A DNA stretch of 64,000 nucleotides from Roseibium aestuarii (GCF_008477545.1 NZ_VORA01000001.1:1736001-1800000); one strand, 5' to 3'; positions 47,761 through 58,400 are shown, counted from the first letter of the stretch. A program made the numbers and translations. The notes: generated by a model not told the origin, from the sequence alone.

Positions 47761-47790
47761 AAAAAGCGCCGGACGATGCCGGCGCTTTTT
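47761..47790 (-). terminator. Intrinsic terminator of tsf (bidirectional)
   Basis: AAAAAGCGCCGG / CCGGCGCTTTTT, 12-bp stem with a 6-base loop, followed by a T-rich run on the minus strand, 11 bases after the tsf stop. Confidence 0.9.
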
Positions 47791-47801
47791 CTGGATCAGG
47801 C

Positions 47802-48719
47802 TTACTGCCCAGTGGCGGCTGCCACCTCTGCGGCGAAGTCCGTCTCTTCCTTCTCGATCCCCTCGCCCAGGGCGAAGCGAACGAAGCCGGTCAGCTTGAC
47901 CGGGGCGCCCAGGTCCTTGGCCAGAGCCTCGACAGCCTGTTCGACGGTCTTGTCCGGGTCGATCACGAAGGCCTGCTTGGTCAGCGTGACTTCTTCGTAG
48001 AACTTGCGGATACGGCCTTCCACCATCTTCTCGATGATGTTTTCCGGCTTGCCAGATTCGCGAGCCTGTTCGGAGAACACGTTGCGCTCACGCTCGACGA
48101 CTTCCGGATCCACATCATCTGCGGACAGGGCCAGCGGGCTGGTGGCAGCGACGTGCATCGCGATCTGACGGCCGAGGCCTTCCAGCTTGGCCTTGTCGCC
48201 AGCGGATTCCAGGGCAACCAGCACGCCGATCTTGCCCAGACCGTCGGAAACGGCGCTGTGGACATAGGTGGCGACGACGCCTTCGGACACTTCCAGAACC
48301 GCGGTGCGGCGCAGGGTCATGTTCTCGCCAATGGTGGCGATGGCATCGGTGATCGCGTCAGCAACCGGCTTGCCGCCAAGATCGGCAGCGGACACGGCTT
48401 CCAGGGTGCCATCGGTCGTCACGGCAACGCCGGCGACCTTCTTGACCAGATCCTGGAACCCGTCGTTGCGGGAGACGAAGTCGGTTTCGGAGTTCAGTTC
48501 GATGACGGCGGCCTTGTTGCCCTCGGCGGCCACGCCGACGAGACCTTCGGCAGCCACGCGGCCAGCCTTCTTGGCAGCCTTGGCAAGACCCTTGGTGCGC
48601 AGCCAGTCAATTGCTGCTTCCATGTCGCCGCCCGTTTCGGTCAGGGCGGTCTTGCAGTCCATCATGCCAGCGCCGGATTTCTCGCGGAGCTCCTTCACCA
48701 TCGCAGCGGTAATGCTCAT
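47802..48719 (-). CDS. tsf: Translation elongation factor Ts
   Basis: 305 residues. UBA-like N-terminus with [18 protein letters not shown] at 10-27; core motif [14 protein letters not shown] near 80; second motif [17 protein letters not shown] near 235. It exchanges GDP on EF-Tu. GAGGAAA precedes ATG 48719. Follows rpsB across a hairpin. Confidence 0.96.
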   Translation of the reverse strand: MSITAAMVKELREKSGAGMMDCKTALTETGGDMEAAIDWLRTKGLAKAAKKAGRVAAEGLVGVAAEGNKAAVIELNSETDFVSRNDGFQDLVKKVAGVAVTTDGTLEAVSAADLGGKPVADAITDAIATIGENMTLRRTAVLEVSEGVVATYVHSAVSDGLGKIGVLVALESAGDKAKLEGLGRQIAMHVAATSPLALSADDVDPEVVERERNVFSEQARESGKPENIIEKMVEGRIRKFYEEVTLTKQAFVIDPDKTVEQAVEALAKDLGAPVKLTGFVRFALGEGIEKEETDFAAEVAAATGQ

Positions 48720-48832
48720 CGATTTCCTCGTGGATGGGGGTTAAACAAAAAGCGGGGTGCAGCATTCTGGCTACCCCCAACTGTGTGACGGGAAGACGAC
48801 GAAGCCCGTCCCGCCTTTTTCGAAAAGCAGAG

Positions 48833-48860
48833 GATATCCGGCGGCAAGCCGCCGGATATC
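48833..48860 (-). terminator. Long hairpin between rpsB and tsf
   Basis: GATATCCGGCGG / CCGCCGGATATC, 12-bp perfect stem with a CAAG loop, 10 bases after the rpsB stop and followed by CTCTGCTTTTCG on the minus strand. It may work as an attenuator that sets the rpsB:tsf ratio. Confidence 0.65.
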
Positions 48861-48869
48861 GCAAAGGCA

Positions 48870-49652
48870 TCAGGCCTCGGCAGCTTCTTCCGACGCGTCG
48901 GCGAGAGCTTCTTCGACCGGAGCTTCCTCGGAAGCACCAATGTCCATGCCGGCAGAACCCTGGGCGCGGGAGATGCCGTCGATGGCAGCCCGGGCGATCA
49001 GATCGCAATACAGGGTGATGGCGCGGCCAGCATCATCGTTGCCCGGCACCGGATAGGTGATGCCTTCCGGATTCGAGTTCGAATCCAGGATCGCGGCAAC
49101 CGGGATACCCAGACGACGGGCTTCCTGGATGGCGATGGCTTCACGGTTGGTGTCGATGACGAAGATCAGGTCCGGGATACCGCCCATGTCCTTGATGCCG
49201 CCCAGGTTCCGCTCGAGCTTCTCGCGCTCGCGGTCCAGGAACAGGCGCTCCTTCTTGGTCAGCGAGTTTGCGGCGTCGGAATTGAGGGTGTCCTCAACCT
49301 TGCGCAGGCGCTGGATGGAGTTGGAGATGGTCTTCCAGTTGGTCAGCATGCCGCCGAGCCAGCGGGCATTGACGTAGTACTGGGCGGAGTTGCGGGCAGC
49401 GATGGCAACAGCTTCCTGAGCCTGACGCTTGGTGCCCACGATGAGGACGCGACCGCCGCCGGCGACGGTGTCGGAAACGGCCTTCAGAGCCTGGTGCAGC
49501 AGCGGCACGGTCTGGGCCAGATCGATGATGTGGACATCATTGCGGACACCGAAGATATACTGGCCCATGCGCGGGTTCCAGCGGTGCTTCTGGTGGCCGA
49601 AGTGCACGCCAGCTTCAAGCAGCTGACGCATGGTGAAATCGGGCAGAGCCAT
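48870..49652 (-). CDS. rpsB: 30S ribosomal protein S2
   Basis: 260 residues. [20 protein letters not shown] then [13 protein letters not shown] at the N-terminus; [13 protein letters not shown] near 97; [20 protein letters not shown] near 160. The Glu/Ala-rich tail is usual in alphaproteobacteria. ATG 49652 is preceded by AGGAGA; the frame extends to 49937 but without family features. First gene of the rpsB-tsf pair, with a good promoter upstream. Confidence 0.96.
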   Translation of the reverse strand: MALPDFTMRQLLEAGVHFGHQKHRWNPRMGQYIFGVRNDVHIIDLAQTVPLLHQALKAVSDTVAGGGRVLIVGTKRQAQEAVAIAARNSAQYYVNARWLGGMLTNWKTISNSIQRLRKVEDTLNSDAANSLTKKERLFLDREREKLERNLGGIKDMGGIPDLIFVIDTNREAIAIQEARRLGIPVAAILDSNSNPEGITYPVPGNDDAGRAITLYCDLIARAAIDGISRAQGSAGMDIGASEEAPVEEALADASEEAAEA

Positions 49653-49823
49653 GGCTCTTGTCTCCTGTTTTCCGGTTTGACCTCCGCAAGTGGGCGTGAA
49701 CGAGACCAGACCGGAAGCTCCTGATTTCCAAGCGGAAAAGCAGGTGAACCGAGACTGGCGTCCGTCACCGGATGGAAGGCAGCACGAAGACTGCATTCCG
49801 CCCCTTGCGTGTGGAATGCGCGC

Positions 49824-49852
49824 CTTATAGGCGGGGCAACCCCAAAGTGCAA
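49824..49852 (-). promoter_or_regulatory. rpsB promoter
   Basis: On the minus strand TTGCAC and TATAAG are separated by exactly 17 bases. The predicted transcript start is about 165 bases before the rpsB ATG, leaving room for a leader that could bind S2. The rest of the 479-base gap up to dnaE (49853-50131) shows nothing further. Confidence 0.7.
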
Positions 49853-50131
49853 GTCCCGACAGGGAAATTTGCGACGCAACCCACGCCGCAGGAACAGCCT
49901 CTGATCCAGCGCAAGGCGCGGTCGCAGAAACTGCCAACCAGGCCCACGGCCCTCGCGGCTCCTACGGGCGCCCCCACCGGACCCAGCCGCCAGGGTTATC
50001 GACCTCGCCGCATCCCCGGACAGCCTGCCGCATACGGCACGATCCGGACACCCGCACAGGATCGTTTGGGGCGCTCAATACCCGCCCCACGTTCGTCTGC
50101 CGGTCGACGGCCCCACGCGCTGCGGACGCCG

Positions 50132-53100
50132 TCACGCCATCTGCACGTCATTCACACCGGGCATGGCCTTCACCGCCCCGGCGATCTCCGGCGACAGACG
50201 GTACTTGCCCGGAAGCCGCACCTCGACCTCCCGCGCGCCCTCCTGCATCTGGACGATCACGGTGACCTCCCCCTCGCCCCGCACGGTGAGGTGCCGCGCC
50301 AGACCGGAGACCGCCCGCTCGTCCCGCAGGAACACGCGCATCGCCCGCTGCACCCGCGCCGCCATCTTGTCGATGCTCTCGACACTTTCCAGGCGCAGGG
50401 ACGGCTCGTCATCGCGCAGATCCGCCCCGACGAGAACGACGACGGACTTGCCCGGCTCCAGACTGTCGCGCAGCTGTTCGAGCTTCTCCCGGAAGAGCAG
50501 CACCTCGAACTGGCCGGTCGAATCGGAGAGGCGCGCGATCCCCATTTTCGAGCCGCTCTTGGTCTTGCGCTCCTGCATGCCGATCACCGTCCCCGCCAGA
50601 CGTCCGGCGGATGCGCCGCGTTTCACCGCCTCGGCGAACCGCGACCAGGGCTGCACCCGCATCTTCTCAAGGAGCTCGCCATATTCATCGAGCGGATGAG
50701 CGGAGAGATAGAAGCCGATGGCCGCATGCTCGCGCTGCAGCCGCTCCTCCGAACTCCACTTCGGCACGTCGTTAAGCTGAAGATCCTCCTCGCCGCTTCC
50801 TCCGCCACCGCCGCCGAAGAGCTCGTTCTGACCGAGCGTGCGATTCTCCTCGGTCCGCTGCGCCAGGCCCATGATCCGGTCGAGCCCCTCCAGGATCTTG
50901 GCCCGGTTCGGCTCCAGCTCATCGAGCGCGCCGGCCGCGACAAGGTTTTCCAGCGTCCGCTTGTTCAGCTGGCGCGGCGAGATGCGCCGGGCAAAGTCGC
51001 TCAAGGACCGGAAGGGCTTGTCGCCGCGCGCGCTCACGATGTGTTCCACCGCCTGCTCGCCGACGCCCTTGATCGCCCCCATGGCATAGAGGATCTTGCC
51101 GTCGGCCACGTCGAAATAGACCTGGGACCGGTTGATGGACGGCGGCACGACCTCGATTCCCATCCGCCGCGCTTCCTGACGGAAATCCCCCAGCTTGTCC
51201 GTGTTGCCCATGTCGAGGGTCATGGAGGCCGCCATGAACTCCACCGGGTGGTTCGCCTTGAGCCAGGCGGTGTGGTAGGAGACAAGCGCGTAGGCCGCCG
51301 CGTGCGACTTGTTGAAGCCGTAATTGGCGAACTTCGCCACCAGGTCGAAGATGAAGCCGGCGTGCTTCTTGTCGATGCCGCGCTCCACCGCCCCATCGAC
51401 GAAGCGGGTGCGCTGGACCTCCATCTCTGCAGCGATCTTCTTGCCCATGGCGCGGCGCAGAAGATCTGCCTCCCCGAGAGAGTATCCCGAGAGCACCTGG
51501 GCGATCTGCATCACCTGTTCCTGATAGACGATGATCCCGTTGGTCTCGCTCAGGATCGGTTCCAGCAGCGGATGGAGGCAGTCCATCTCCTGCTCGCCGT
51601 GCTTCACCGCGTTATAGACCGGGATGTTCTCCATCGGCCCCGGACGGTACAGCGCCACCAGGGCAACGATATCCTCGAACCGGTCCGGCTTCATGCCGGA
51701 AATCGCCCGGCGCATCCCCTGACTTTCCAGCTGGAACACGCCGAAGGTCTCGCCGCGGGCCAGAAGCTCGTAGGTCGGAAGATCGTCGATCGGCAGAGCC
51801 GTGACATCCACGTCGATCCCCCGGCGGGCGATGAGCTTCACCGCCGTGTCGATGACGGTCAGGGTCTTCAGACCGAGGAAGTCGAACTTCACCAGCCCGG
51901 CATCCTCCACCATCTTCATGTTGAACTGGGCGACCGGCATGTCGGAGCGCGGATCGCGGTAGAGCGGCACCAGCTGCTCCAGCGGCCGGTCCCCGATCAC
52001 AACACCCGCGGCATGGGTCGACGCGTGACGGTAGAGCCCCTCGAGCTTCTGCGCCATGGTCAGGAGCCGGTCCACGATCTCCTCATCCCTTGCGGCTTCC
52101 CGAAGGCGCGGTTCGTCAGCAATCGCCTGGGCCAGGGTCACCGGATTGGCCGGGTTCGCGGGCACAAGCTTGCACAACCGGTCGACCTGGCCATAGGGCA
52201 TCTGCAGCACACGACCCACGTCGCGCAGCACGGCGCGGGCCTGAAGCGACCCGAAGGTGATGATCTGCGCCACCTGCTGGCGGCCGTATTTCTCCTGAAC
52301 GTAGCGGATGACCTCTTCACGCCGGCTCTGGCAGAAGTCGATGTCGAAATCGGGCATCGACACGCGCTCAGGGTTCAGGAAGCGCTCGAAGAGCAACGAG
52401 AAGCGCATGGGATCGAGGTCGGTGATGGTCAGCGACCAGGCGACCAGTGACCCGGCACCGGACCCTCGCCCGGGTCCCACCGGAATATCGTGGTCTTTCG
52501 CCCATTTGATGAAGTCCGCCACGATCAGGAAGTAGCCCGGGAACTTCATCCGGTTGATGATGCCGATCTCGTAGTCGAGCCGTTCCCAGTAGTCGGTCTC
52601 CGACAGGCCGGGCGCCAGGCCATGGGCATCGAGGCGCGCCTGGAGACCCTCGCGGGCCTGCCGTTCCAGTTCGGCCGCCTCCGCCTGTTCCGCTTCCTCC
52701 GGATCCGCATCTGCGCCGGCAAAGCGCGGCAGGATCGGATTGCGCCGCAAGGGGCGATAGCTGCAGCGCGCGGCGATTTCCAGGGTCGAGGTCAGCGCTT
52801 CCGGCAGATCGGCAAAGAGCTCGACCATCTCCGCCCTCGACTTGAAATAATGCTCCGGCGTCAGCCTGCGGCGATCTGCCTCCGGAATGACCCTGCCCTC
52901 GGCAATGCAGATGAGCGCGTCATGGGCTTCGTAATCCTCCCGCTTGGGGAAGTAGCACTCGTTCGTGGCAACGATCGGCAGGCCGAGCTCATAGGCGAGA
53001 TCCAGGAACCCGGCCTCCGTCCTGTGCTCCGTCTCCATGCCGTGCCGCTGAATCTCCACATAGGTCCGCCCGGCAAATCCCTGGGCAAGCGTCGTCAGGC

Positions 53101-53686
53101 GTTCGCGCGCCAGAGCCGTGTTGCCGGAAAGCAGGGCCTGCCCAACCGCCCCCGAAACACCGCCCGTCAGAAGCACGATCCCCTCGGCCCGAGAGAGCAG
53201 ATAGTCGATCCCGACATGGGGGCGCAGACCTGTCTCCGTGTCCAGGAAGGCCCGGGAACTCAGGTCCATCAGGTTCATGTAGCCGGTCTCATCGGCTGCC
53301 AGCAGCACCACATCGGAAAGCTGCGGTGCGCCCCCCCCTCCGAGCACCAGCCCTGGCGCGCCTGCAACCGGCTTGTCGAAGGTGATGGCGAGCTGGGTGC
53401 CGATGATCGGCTGAATGCCGCTGCCCCAGGCCTTCGCCGAGAATTCCTGCGCCCCGAAGAGATTTCCCGTATCCGTGATGGCGAGGGCCGGCTGATCATC
53501 GGACTTGGCGAGATCCAGGAGCTTCTTGATGGGAAGTGCCCCCTCCAGCAGCGAGAGCGCGGAATGAACGCGCAGATGCACGAAGCCGACACGGTCCATC
53601 ATCCGGTCGAGGCCGACGCCACCCCCAGCATCTGGAGCGGCACCAGAGACGATCGACGGACCGCTGACGGATGGGGACTGGGTCAC
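50132..53686 (-). CDS. dnaE: DNA polymerase III subunit alpha
   Basis: 1184 residues, replicative DnaE1. N-terminal PHP domain (FVHLRVHSALSLLEGALPIK near 35); polymerase catalytic Asp pair in MPDFDIDFCQSRREEV near 440 and the third Asp in VKFDFLGLKTL near 595. The C-terminal OB-fold lies near 1000-1080 and a tau-binding region at the end. Start is GTG 53686 with GGAGGA 7 bases upstream; the alternative TTG 53701 lies at the edge of that ribosome binding site and is rejected. It is downstream of the lolD/microprotein region on the same strand. Confidence 0.95.
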   Translation of the reverse strand: MTQSPSVSGPSIVSGAAPDAGGGVGLDRMMDRVGFVHLRVHSALSLLEGALPIKKLLDLAKSDDQPALAITDTGNLFGAQEFSAKAWGSGIQPIIGTQLAITFDKPVAGAPGLVLGGGGAPQLSDVVLLAADETGYMNLMDLSSRAFLDTETGLRPHVGIDYLLSRAEGIVLLTGGVSGAVGQALLSGNTALARERLTTLAQGFAGRTYVEIQRHGMETEHRTEAGFLDLAYELGLPIVATNECYFPKREDYEAHDALICIAEGRVIPEADRRRLTPEHYFKSRAEMVELFADLPEALTSTLEIAARCSYRPLRRNPILPRFAGADADPEEAEQAEAAELERQAREGLQARLDAHGLAPGLSETDYWERLDYEIGIINRMKFPGYFLIVADFIKWAKDHDIPVGPGRGSGAGSLVAWSLTITDLDPMRFSLLFERFLNPERVSMPDFDIDFCQSRREEVIRYVQEKYGRQQVAQIITFGSLQARAVLRDVGRVLQMPYGQVDRLCKLVPANPANPVTLAQAIADEPRLREAARDEEIVDRLLTMAQKLEGLYRHASTHAAGVVIGDRPLEQLVPLYRDPRSDMPVAQFNMKMVEDAGLVKFDFLGLKTLTVIDTAVKLIARRGIDVDVTALPIDDLPTYELLARGETFGVFQLESQGMRRAISGMKPDRFEDIVALVALYRPGPMENIPVYNAVKHGEQEMDCLHPLLEPILSETNGIIVYQEQVMQIAQVLSGYSLGEADLLRRAMGKKIAAEMEVQRTRFVDGAVERGIDKKHAGFIFDLVAKFANYGFNKSHAAAYALVSYHTAWLKANHPVEFMAASMTLDMGNTDKLGDFRQEARRMGIEVVPPSINRSQVYFDVADGKILYAMGAIKGVGEQAVEHIVSARGDKPFRSLSDFARRISPRQLNKRTLENLVAAGALDELEPNRAKILEGLDRIMGLAQRTEENRTLGQNELFGGGGGGSGEEDLQLNDVPKWSSEERLQREHAAIGFYLSAHPLDEYGELLEKMRVQPWSRFAEAVKRGASAGRLAGTVIGMQERKTKSGSKMGIARLSDSTGQFEVLLFREKLEQLRDSLEPGKSVVVLVGADLRDDEPSLRLESVESIDKMAARVQRAMRVFLRDERAVSGLARHLTVRGEGEVTVIVQMQEGAREVEVRLPGKYRLSPEIAGAVKAMPGVNDVQMA

Positions 53687-54002
53687 GAGGAAATCCTCCA
53701 ATCGAAGCCGGACACCCGGCGGAACCAGGGATCAGGGGTTCAGCAACCGAGCACAATCGAGGTACGGCTCACGCCCCTCACCCATCGTGGCATGGATTGG
53801 CGTGGCCCCGGCGAAACGCTCCGCCGGGCTGTCCAAGGTAACACTCCCGAGCCCCTCTTGCGCCCCTCGGACATGCGGCAGCAGCCTTCAATCCACGATC
53901 TTCTCGTCTCAGGCCCGGACATGAGAATGTCCCGCAGCGGATGTTTCGCCGTGGCTCGCGACGGAACCCAGACGCCGACCGCCCCCACGAGCCAGTTCGG
54001 GA

Positions 54003-54101
54003 TCAGAGGCTTCCCATCAGAACGTCGCCCCAGACCATCAGGGTCGCACAAAAGGCAATCATGGAACCGAAAGCGGCGAAATCGCGGGCGAAAATGCACA
54101 T
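54003..54101 (-). CDS. 32-residue membrane microprotein, possibly SOS-controlled
   Basis: ATG 54101 is preceded by AGGAG at 7-base spacing, one of the best ribosome binding sites in the window. The product is 32 residues: a short basic start (MCIFARDFAAF) and one hydrophobic helix (about 12-28, SMIAFCATLMVW), so probably an inner-membrane peptide. Upstream on the minus strand GAAC-AAAAGCG-GTAC (54139-54153) differs in one base from the LexA box GAAC-N7-GAAC. Size and topology recall the Caulobacter SOS-induced division inhibitor SidA (29 residues); homology is not shown. It lies inside a longer 107-codon frame (to 54326) with no better start. Unrecognised family. Confidence 0.6.
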   Translation of the reverse strand: MCIFARDFAAFGSMIAFCATLMVWGDVLMGSL

Positions 54102-54132
54102 GTCTCTGCTCCTGTCTCCAACAATCTGGAAA

Positions 54133-54162
54133 TACGATGTACCGCTTTTGTTCTCTTCGCAA
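54133..54162 (-). promoter_or_regulatory. Candidate promoter with near-consensus LexA box
   Basis: On the minus strand TTGCGA is followed after 4 bases by GAAC-AAAAGCG-GTAC and, 17 bases from TTGCGA, by CATCGT. This copies the layout of the lexA promoter, where TTGCGG overlaps GAAC-N7-GAAC before TAATGT. The second half-site has one mismatch and the -10 box is poor. Confidence 0.4.
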
Positions 54163-54437
54163 CCCCTTTTTGTTCTAATTATCTCTTGCGCGTTCTGTCG
54201 ATCCGCCTCAAGGTTAAGAAAGGGTGAAACAACGATGCGGAAAGTCGTGGCTTTGGACAGGTGCAAGCTGTCGCCACTTTCAAGAGTCGTCACGCATCCT
54301 GGAAGCAGCGACCTCCGGCAGGGCACGGGTCAGGAAAGGCACCGGAAGTTGCAGCGCAGGCGTCATGCCAGGTCTTTGGCGAGAGAGACTGAGCCGCACA
54401 ACTAAAGCCTTTGGCGACGTCGCCTGATCGGGCGGCC

Positions 54438-55160
54438 TCAGGGCTCGTAAGGTTCGAGCAGGCCGCCGCGCAGGGTCACGCAGCGGTTCATGCGCCGGGC
54501 GAGTTCCATGTTGTGGGTGGCAAAGAGGGCAGCGACACCCGAGGCGCGCACGAGGGCGTAGAGCGCCTCGAACACATAGTCGGCGGTTTCCGGATCCAGG
54601 TTGCCGGTCGGCTCGTCAAGCAAAAGAAGCCTTGGCGCGTTGGCCACGGCGCGGGCGATGGCGACGCGCTGCTGTTCCCCGCCGGAGAGCTCCGACGGCC
54701 GGTGCCGGGCCCGCGGCCCGAGACGCATGTAGTCGAGCAGCTCCATGGCCCGCGCTGCCGCTTCCCGCTTGGGGAGGCCCGCGATCATCTGGGGCAGCAT
54801 GATGTTTTCCTGCGCCGTGAATTCTGGGAGGAGATGATGAAACTGATAGACGAAACCGACCTGATCCCGTCGCACCATGGTGCGCTCGGCATCGTCCATG
54901 TCGCCGCAATCGAGCCCGCCGATGAGCACTTCGCCGTCATCCGGCCGCTCGAGCAGTCCCGCAATCTGCAGGAGCGTCGACTTGCCCGTGCCAGACGGCG
55001 CCACCAGCGCGACCATTTCGCCCGGGTTCATGGCAAAGTCCACGCCGCGCAGGACCTGCAGTTCGCGGTCACCCTCGTGGAACGTCCGCACGACGCCGCT
55101 GAGGGCAAGTGCATGTCCGTCAGGGTGAGGAGCGGGAACGGTTGCCGCGGCCGTCATCAT
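54438..55160 (-). CDS. lolD: Lipoprotein-releasing system ATP-binding protein LolD
   Basis: 240-residue ABC ATPase: Walker [13 protein letters not shown] near 55, signature [15 protein letters not shown] near 155, Walker [15 protein letters not shown] near 178. It drives lipoprotein release from the inner membrane to LolA. The start overlaps the permease stop by 4 bases (ATGA). Confidence 0.94.
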   Translation of the reverse strand: MMTAAATVPAPHPDGHALALSGVVRTFHEGDRELQVLRGVDFAMNPGEMVALVAPSGTGKSTLLQIAGLLERPDDGEVLIGGLDCGDMDDAERTMVRRDQVGFVYQFHHLLPEFTAQENIMLPQMIAGLPKREAAARAMELLDYMRLGPRARHRPSELSGGEQQRVAIARAVANAPRLLLLDEPTGNLDPETADYVFEALYALVRASGVAALFATHNMELARRMNRCVTLRGGLLEPYEP

Positions 55161-56440
55161 TCGTACCTCAGGGCTTCCACCGGATCGAGCCGTGCGGCGC
55201 GCCAGGCGGGATAGAGCGTGGCCAGAAGCGAGAGAACAAGCGCCATCACCAGAACGGTAATGGTCTCGCCATTGTCAATCTCAGCCGGCAGCTTGGAAAG
55301 GAAGTAGAGAGTGGGATCAAAGAGCTGGGTAGAGGTGAGCCAGGAAACCCCTTGCCGGATGCTCTCGATGTTGAGGCAGACCACCAGCCCGAGGACGAAG
55401 CCCGCCAGCGTTCCGACGCAGCCGATGCTGGCCCCGGTGATGAGGAAGACCCGCAGGATCGCCCCCTGGCTTGCCCCCATGGTGCGCAGGATCGCGATGT
55501 CGCGCCCCTTGTCCTTAACCAGCATGATGAGCCCGGAAATGATGTTGAGAGCCGCCACCAGAACGATCAGGAAGAGGATGATGAACATGACATTGCGCTC
55601 AACCTCGAGGGCCGAGAAGAAGGTGACGTTCCGTTGACGCCAGTCGCTCACGACCGCCGGGCGCCCTGCACCCTCTTCCACCGCTGCGCGCATGACACCG
55701 ACCCGGTCCGGATCGGCCACATAGAGCTCGATGCCCGTCACCCGATCGGCCATGTTGAAGAACCCTTGCGCTTCAGCCAGAGGCATGAAGACGAAGGTAG
55801 CATCATACTCGCTCATACCGATCTCGAAGATCGCCGTGACCGGATAGGCCTTGATACGCGGAGTGACGCCCATGGGGGTGACATTCCCGCGCGGGGCGAT
55901 GAGCGTGATGTTGTCCCCGAGCGTGACCCCGAGCTGCTGCGCCATGCGGGTGCCGATCGCGACCCCGGAGCCCGCATCGAAGTCGTCGAAGGTCCCGAGC
56001 GACACATTGCCGGAAATCAGCGGGATGCGCCGCAGGTCCGCCTCGTTCACGCCCCGCACCAATCCGCCCAGATTGCCCGACGGGCCGCTGACGAGCCCCT
56101 GCCCTTCCACGAAGGGAATGGCGGAAATGACCTCCGGCACGGCCTCGAGCCGCTTGGCGACCGGATCATAGTCGGTGAGCGGGCTATCGATCGGCTGGAC
56201 CAGCATGTGGCCGTTGATGCCGAGGATCTTGCCCAGCAGCTCGGATCGGAAACCGTTCATCACCGCCATCACGATGATCAGGGTCGCGACCCCCAGCATG
56301 ATGCCCGTGAAGGAGAAGCCGGCAATGACCGAAATGAAGGTTTCCTTGCGGCGGGACCGCAGATAGCGGCCGGCAATCATCCATTCGAAAGCCGAGAACG
56401 GACGGGTCGCCCGTTCGGGAGTGATGGGAGATGAGCTCAT
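55157..56440 (-). CDS. lolC: Lipoprotein-releasing ABC transporter permease (LolC/LolE)
   Basis: 427 residues with the LolC/E start [20 protein letters not shown], a first membrane helix (about 38-60), a large periplasmic MacB-like domain (about 65-275) and three C-terminal helices. Only one permease gene is present, so it probably works as a homodimer (LolF-like), as in many alphaproteobacteria. Operon with lolD; downstream of proS but separated by the proS terminator. Confidence 0.93.
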   Translation of the reverse strand: MSSSPITPERATRPFSAFEWMIAGRYLRSRRKETFISVIAGFSFTGIMLGVATLIIVMAVMNGFRSELLGKILGINGHMLVQPIDSPLTDYDPVAKRLEAVPEVISAIPFVEGQGLVSGPSGNLGGLVRGVNEADLRRIPLISGNVSLGTFDDFDAGSGVAIGTRMAQQLGVTLGDNITLIAPRGNVTPMGVTPRIKAYPVTAIFEIGMSEYDATFVFMPLAEAQGFFNMADRVTGIELYVADPDRVGVMRAAVEEGAGRPAVVSDWRQRNVTFFSALEVERNVMFIILFLIVLVAALNIISGLIMLVKDKGRDIAILRTMGASQGAILRVFLITGASIGCVGTLAGFVLGLVVCLNIESIRQGVSWLTSTQLFDPTLYFLSKLPAEIDNGETITVLVMALVLSLLATLYPAWRAARLDPVEALRYE

Positions 56441-56603
56441 GGTCCGTCCGCTATGCCCGTCCGCTGTCGTGTCTGCCTGCCGCGCTCCGACACCGGAGAG
56501 CAGGATCCTCGGGGTTTCGGGTCGAACGATACCGTCGAATCGGTCGCGCCCCTGCCCGTTGCCCCATGCTCGTCACCACCGTGGCGATTTCACGGCCGCA
56601 GGG

Positions 56604-56634
56604 CGAAAAAAATCGCCGGCAACCGCCGGCGATT
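56604..56634 (-). terminator. Intrinsic terminator of proS
   Basis: AATCGCCGGC / GCCGGCGATT stem with a 4-base loop followed by a run of seven Ts on the minus strand, about 30 bases after the proS stop. Confidence 0.88.
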
Positions 56635-56663
56635 CCCAGTGTTTCAAGGATCTACGCTGCGGC

Positions 56664-57995
56664 TCAGAGCGTCAATGCCGCCTGCAGCCTGGCGATGGTT
56701 GCATCCACCGTCAGCATTTCCTTCTCGCCCGTCTTGCGGTCCTTGACCTCCAGCAGCCCGTCCTTCAGGCCGCGGGGGCCGGCAACCACCTGGAACGGCA
56801 GGCCGATCAGATCCATCGAGGCAAACTTTGCACCCGCGCTCTTGCTCGTGTCGTCATAGAGCACTTCGATGCCGGAGGCCTCAAGGCGCGCATAGAGATC
56901 CTCGCAGACCGGATCGGTGAGGTCATCCCCGGGGCGCATGTTAATCAGGCCCACATGGAACGGCGCCACCTCGATGGGCCAGATGATGCCCGCATCGTCA
57001 TGGCTCGCCTCGATGATCGCCCCGAGCAGGCGCGACACGCCAATGCCATAGGACCCCATGTGCACCGGCTCTTCGGTGCCCTCGGCCGTTGCGACCTTAG
57101 CGCCCATGGGCTCGGAATATTTCGTGCCGAAATAGAAGGTCTGGCCGACCTCGATACCGCGGGCAACGATCCGCTTGTCTTCCGGAACGCTCGCCTCGAA
57201 CTCGGCCTTGTCGACGACGTCCTCGGTCGCCGCATAGAGCGAGGTCCAGTCCCTGACGATCGGAGTCAGATCCCCGTCGAAGTCCGTGTCGATGCCCGGC
57301 GTCGCCTTGTCCAGGAAGTCGCGATGGCAATAGACCTCGCTCTCGCCGGTTTCGGCCAGAACGATGAATTCATGGCTGAGATCGCCGCCGATCGGGCCGG
57401 TTTCCGCCTTCATCGGGATCGCGGTCAGACCCATGCGCTTGTAGGTGCGCAGATAGGAGACGAACATGCGATTGTAGCTTTCCACCGCCTGGTCCTGGGT
57501 CAGGTCGAAGGAATAGGCATCCTTCATCAGGAACTCGCGCCCGCGCATGACGCCGAAGCGCGGACGCACCTCGTCGCGGAACTTCCACTGGATATGGTAG
57601 AGGTTGAGCGGCAAATCCTTGTAGGAGCGCACGTAGGAACGGAAGATGTCGGTGATCATCTCCTCGTTCGTCGGACCATAGAGCATGTCGCGCTCGTGGC
57701 GGTCGGTGATCCGCAGCATTTCCTTGCCATAGGCGTCATAGCGCCCGCTTTCGCGCCACAGGTCGGCGGACTGGAGCGTCGGCATCAGCATCTGGATGGC
57801 CCCGGCGCGCGCCTGCTCTTCTTCCACGATCCGCTCGATCTTGCGCAGCACCCGATGGCCGAGCGGCAGCCAGGAATAGATGCCGGCGGATTGCTGGCGG
57901 ATCATGCCGGCACGCAGCATCAGCCGGTGGGAAACGATTTCAGCTTCCTTCGGCGTTTCCTTCAGGATCGGCAGGAAATAGCGGGACAGGCGCAT
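56664..57995 (-). CDS. proS: Proline--tRNA ligase (short alphaproteobacterial type)
   Basis: 443-residue class II synthetase. Motif 2 region [20 protein letters not shown] near 137, then [11 protein letters not shown], and motif 3 [14 protein letters not shown] near 337. The long editing insertion of E. coli ProS is absent, as is normal for alphaproteobacteria, which need a separate editing protein for Ala-tRNA-Pro. ATG 57995 gives the family start [15 protein letters not shown]. Confidence 0.95.
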   Translation of the reverse strand: MRLSRYFLPILKETPKEAEIVSHRLMLRAGMIRQQSAGIYSWLPLGHRVLRKIERIVEEEQARAGAIQMLMPTLQSADLWRESGRYDAYGKEMLRITDRHERDMLYGPTNEEMITDIFRSYVRSYKDLPLNLYHIQWKFRDEVRPRFGVMRGREFLMKDAYSFDLTQDQAVESYNRMFVSYLRTYKRMGLTAIPMKAETGPIGGDLSHEFIVLAETGESEVYCHRDFLDKATPGIDTDFDGDLTPIVRDWTSLYAATEDVVDKAEFEASVPEDKRIVARGIEVGQTFYFGTKYSEPMGAKVATAEGTEEPVHMGSYGIGVSRLLGAIIEASHDDAGIIWPIEVAPFHVGLINMRPGDDLTDPVCEDLYARLEASGIEVLYDDTSKSAGAKFASMDLIGLPFQVVAGPRGLKDGLLEVKDRKTGEKEMLTVDATIARLQAALTL

Positions 57996-58365
57996 GGGGT
58001 CTCTCTTGGATCGTTCAGGGCGGGCGAACCGCCGGAATTTGAAGCAAGAGTGAAAGCGCATGAAGCGCGCAAATACAAGCCCCCGCCCCTGCCATTCATC
58101 AGGAAATCACCCTTTCTCCGCCAGCGCGGGAGGTCCGGAGAAGAGACAGGCTGTCAGAACGCCGCAAGGCCGCCGGATCGGACAGTCGCGCTGTCGCCCC
58201 TGCCGGCACAAATCCATTGGAGCGAACCGGGCCCTCTGGAGGCGCACCACCCTGATCGGTAGGCATCCTCGTTATTTATGCCAATATGACCACCCCCCCA
58301 TTCCGCAGGGGCAAACCTGCTAAATTATTGCACAAGCAAAAATTTCAGCCTTTCCTGCACAAACT

Positions 58366-58394
58366 GGTGACAAATCGAAATACGTAGGCTAGTG
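58366..58394 (+). promoter_or_regulatory. Candidate promoter of the structured RNA
   Basis: GGTGAC and CTAGTG are spaced 17 bases within an unusually A/T-rich stretch (58261-58420); compare the rhizobial consensus CTTGAC-N17-CTATAT. Start of transcription would be near 58401. The match is partial. Confidence 0.4.
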
Positions 58395-58400
58395 TCACAA

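Noticed and set aside
49853..50131. tRNA or small RNA upstream of rpsB
   Set aside because: No TPsiC-like GGTTC-A-A-T/C pattern, cloverleaf or terminator is visible; apart from the rpsB promoter nothing stands out.
49772..52450. 892-codon plus-strand frame
   Set aside because: Antisense to dnaE, His/Leu/Arg-rich, no domain recognisable; a GC-skew shadow.
53687..54002. Additional gene upstream of dnaE
   Set aside because: Only Arg/Pro-rich frames without ribosome binding site; one hairpin (CCCGGCG / CGCCGGG, 53807-53828) without a T-run.
54150..54195. Further GTTC half-sites in the microprotein leader as extra LexA boxes
   Set aside because: GTTC occurs at 54150, 54172 and 54192, but the spacings (22 and 20 bases) do not fit the 7-base spacer.
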